Assembly (NCBI GenBank): GCA_008501575.1
Contig: QQUO01000208.1
Location: 1-5,450, forward strand
Direction: 5' to 3'
Length of the DNA: 5,450 bases
Origin: Pseudomonadota bacterium
Lineage (GTDB): Bacteria > Pseudomonadota > Gammaproteobacteria > Xanthomonadales > Marinicellaceae
Part shown: positions 5,407 through 5,450 of the stretch, piece by piece
Layout: every line of letters starts with the position of its first letter
Position numbering within the stretch: position 1 is the stretch's first letter
Notes under the pieces: generated by a model
Databases searched by the model: none
Seen by the model: the letters and a program-made list of their open reading frames with translations, nothing else
What the model was told of the DNA's origin: nothing
Made by a program: the position numbers and the translations under genes

Positions 5407-5450
5407 ATGACAAAACGGTTTGAAGTTGTATATTACAACAGCCCTCAGGA
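5407..5450 (+). CDS. Start of an unidentified protein, cut by the window end
   Basis: The frame opens with MTKRFEVVYYNSPQ and continues off the window. Fourteen residues are too few to name a family. The ATG lies 6 bases after the -10 box and has no Shine-Dalgarno, so the message would be leaderless if this start is right. A start further downstream is possible. The upstream ATG at 5399 meets a stop after three codons and is not the start. Confidence 0.5.
   Translation, partial: MTKRFEVVYYNSPQ

Noticed and set aside
1..5450. CRISPR array, tRNA, rRNA or complete IS element
   Set aside because: No regular spacer-repeat series, cloverleaf-like sequence or transposase frame was found; the only repeats are the short hairpin elements described.

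Overview
The window looks like chromosomal DNA of a gammaproteobacterium of moderate G+C. This rests on a class A PBP1b with a UB2H domain, a small TPR lipoprotein resembling the LpoP activator of PBP1b, and a YoaA-type iron-sulfur helicase. No genus can be fixed from the sequence alone.

Layout, left to right. Bases 1-1061 (minus) hold the N-terminal 353 codons of a YoaA/DinG-family helicase, cut by the window edge. Its start overlaps the end of a 154-residue TPR lipoprotein (1042-1506, minus). Bases 1507-2243 form an insertion-like island. It carries a small GIY-YIG nuclease gene (1744-2034, minus) between two direct copies of a 49-bp sequence (1575-1623 and 2099-2147). The left copy belongs to a larger REP-doublet-like inverted element (1592-1705), followed by two more short hairpins. 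Bases 2244-4298 (minus) encode PBP1b (mrcB), with a non-ATG start. A 90-bp divergent intergenic region separates it from a plus-strand exported, methionine-rich, DUF4412-like protein (4389-5153), which ends in a textbook terminator (5174-5206). After about 200 bp without a gene, an extended -10 promoter lies directly in front of a new plus-strand ORF at 5407 that runs off the window.

How the parts work together. PBP1b polymerises and cross-links peptidoglycan. The downstream TPR lipoprotein is best explained as its outer-membrane activator (LpoP type). The nuclease/repeat island sits between these two functionally linked genes, and probably entered an ancestral mrcB-lpoP neighbourhood. This bipartite repeat plus GIY-YIG arrangement is the most unusual structure in the window. 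The helicase serves DNA repair or replication and appears translationally linked to the lipoprotein gene without an obvious functional tie.
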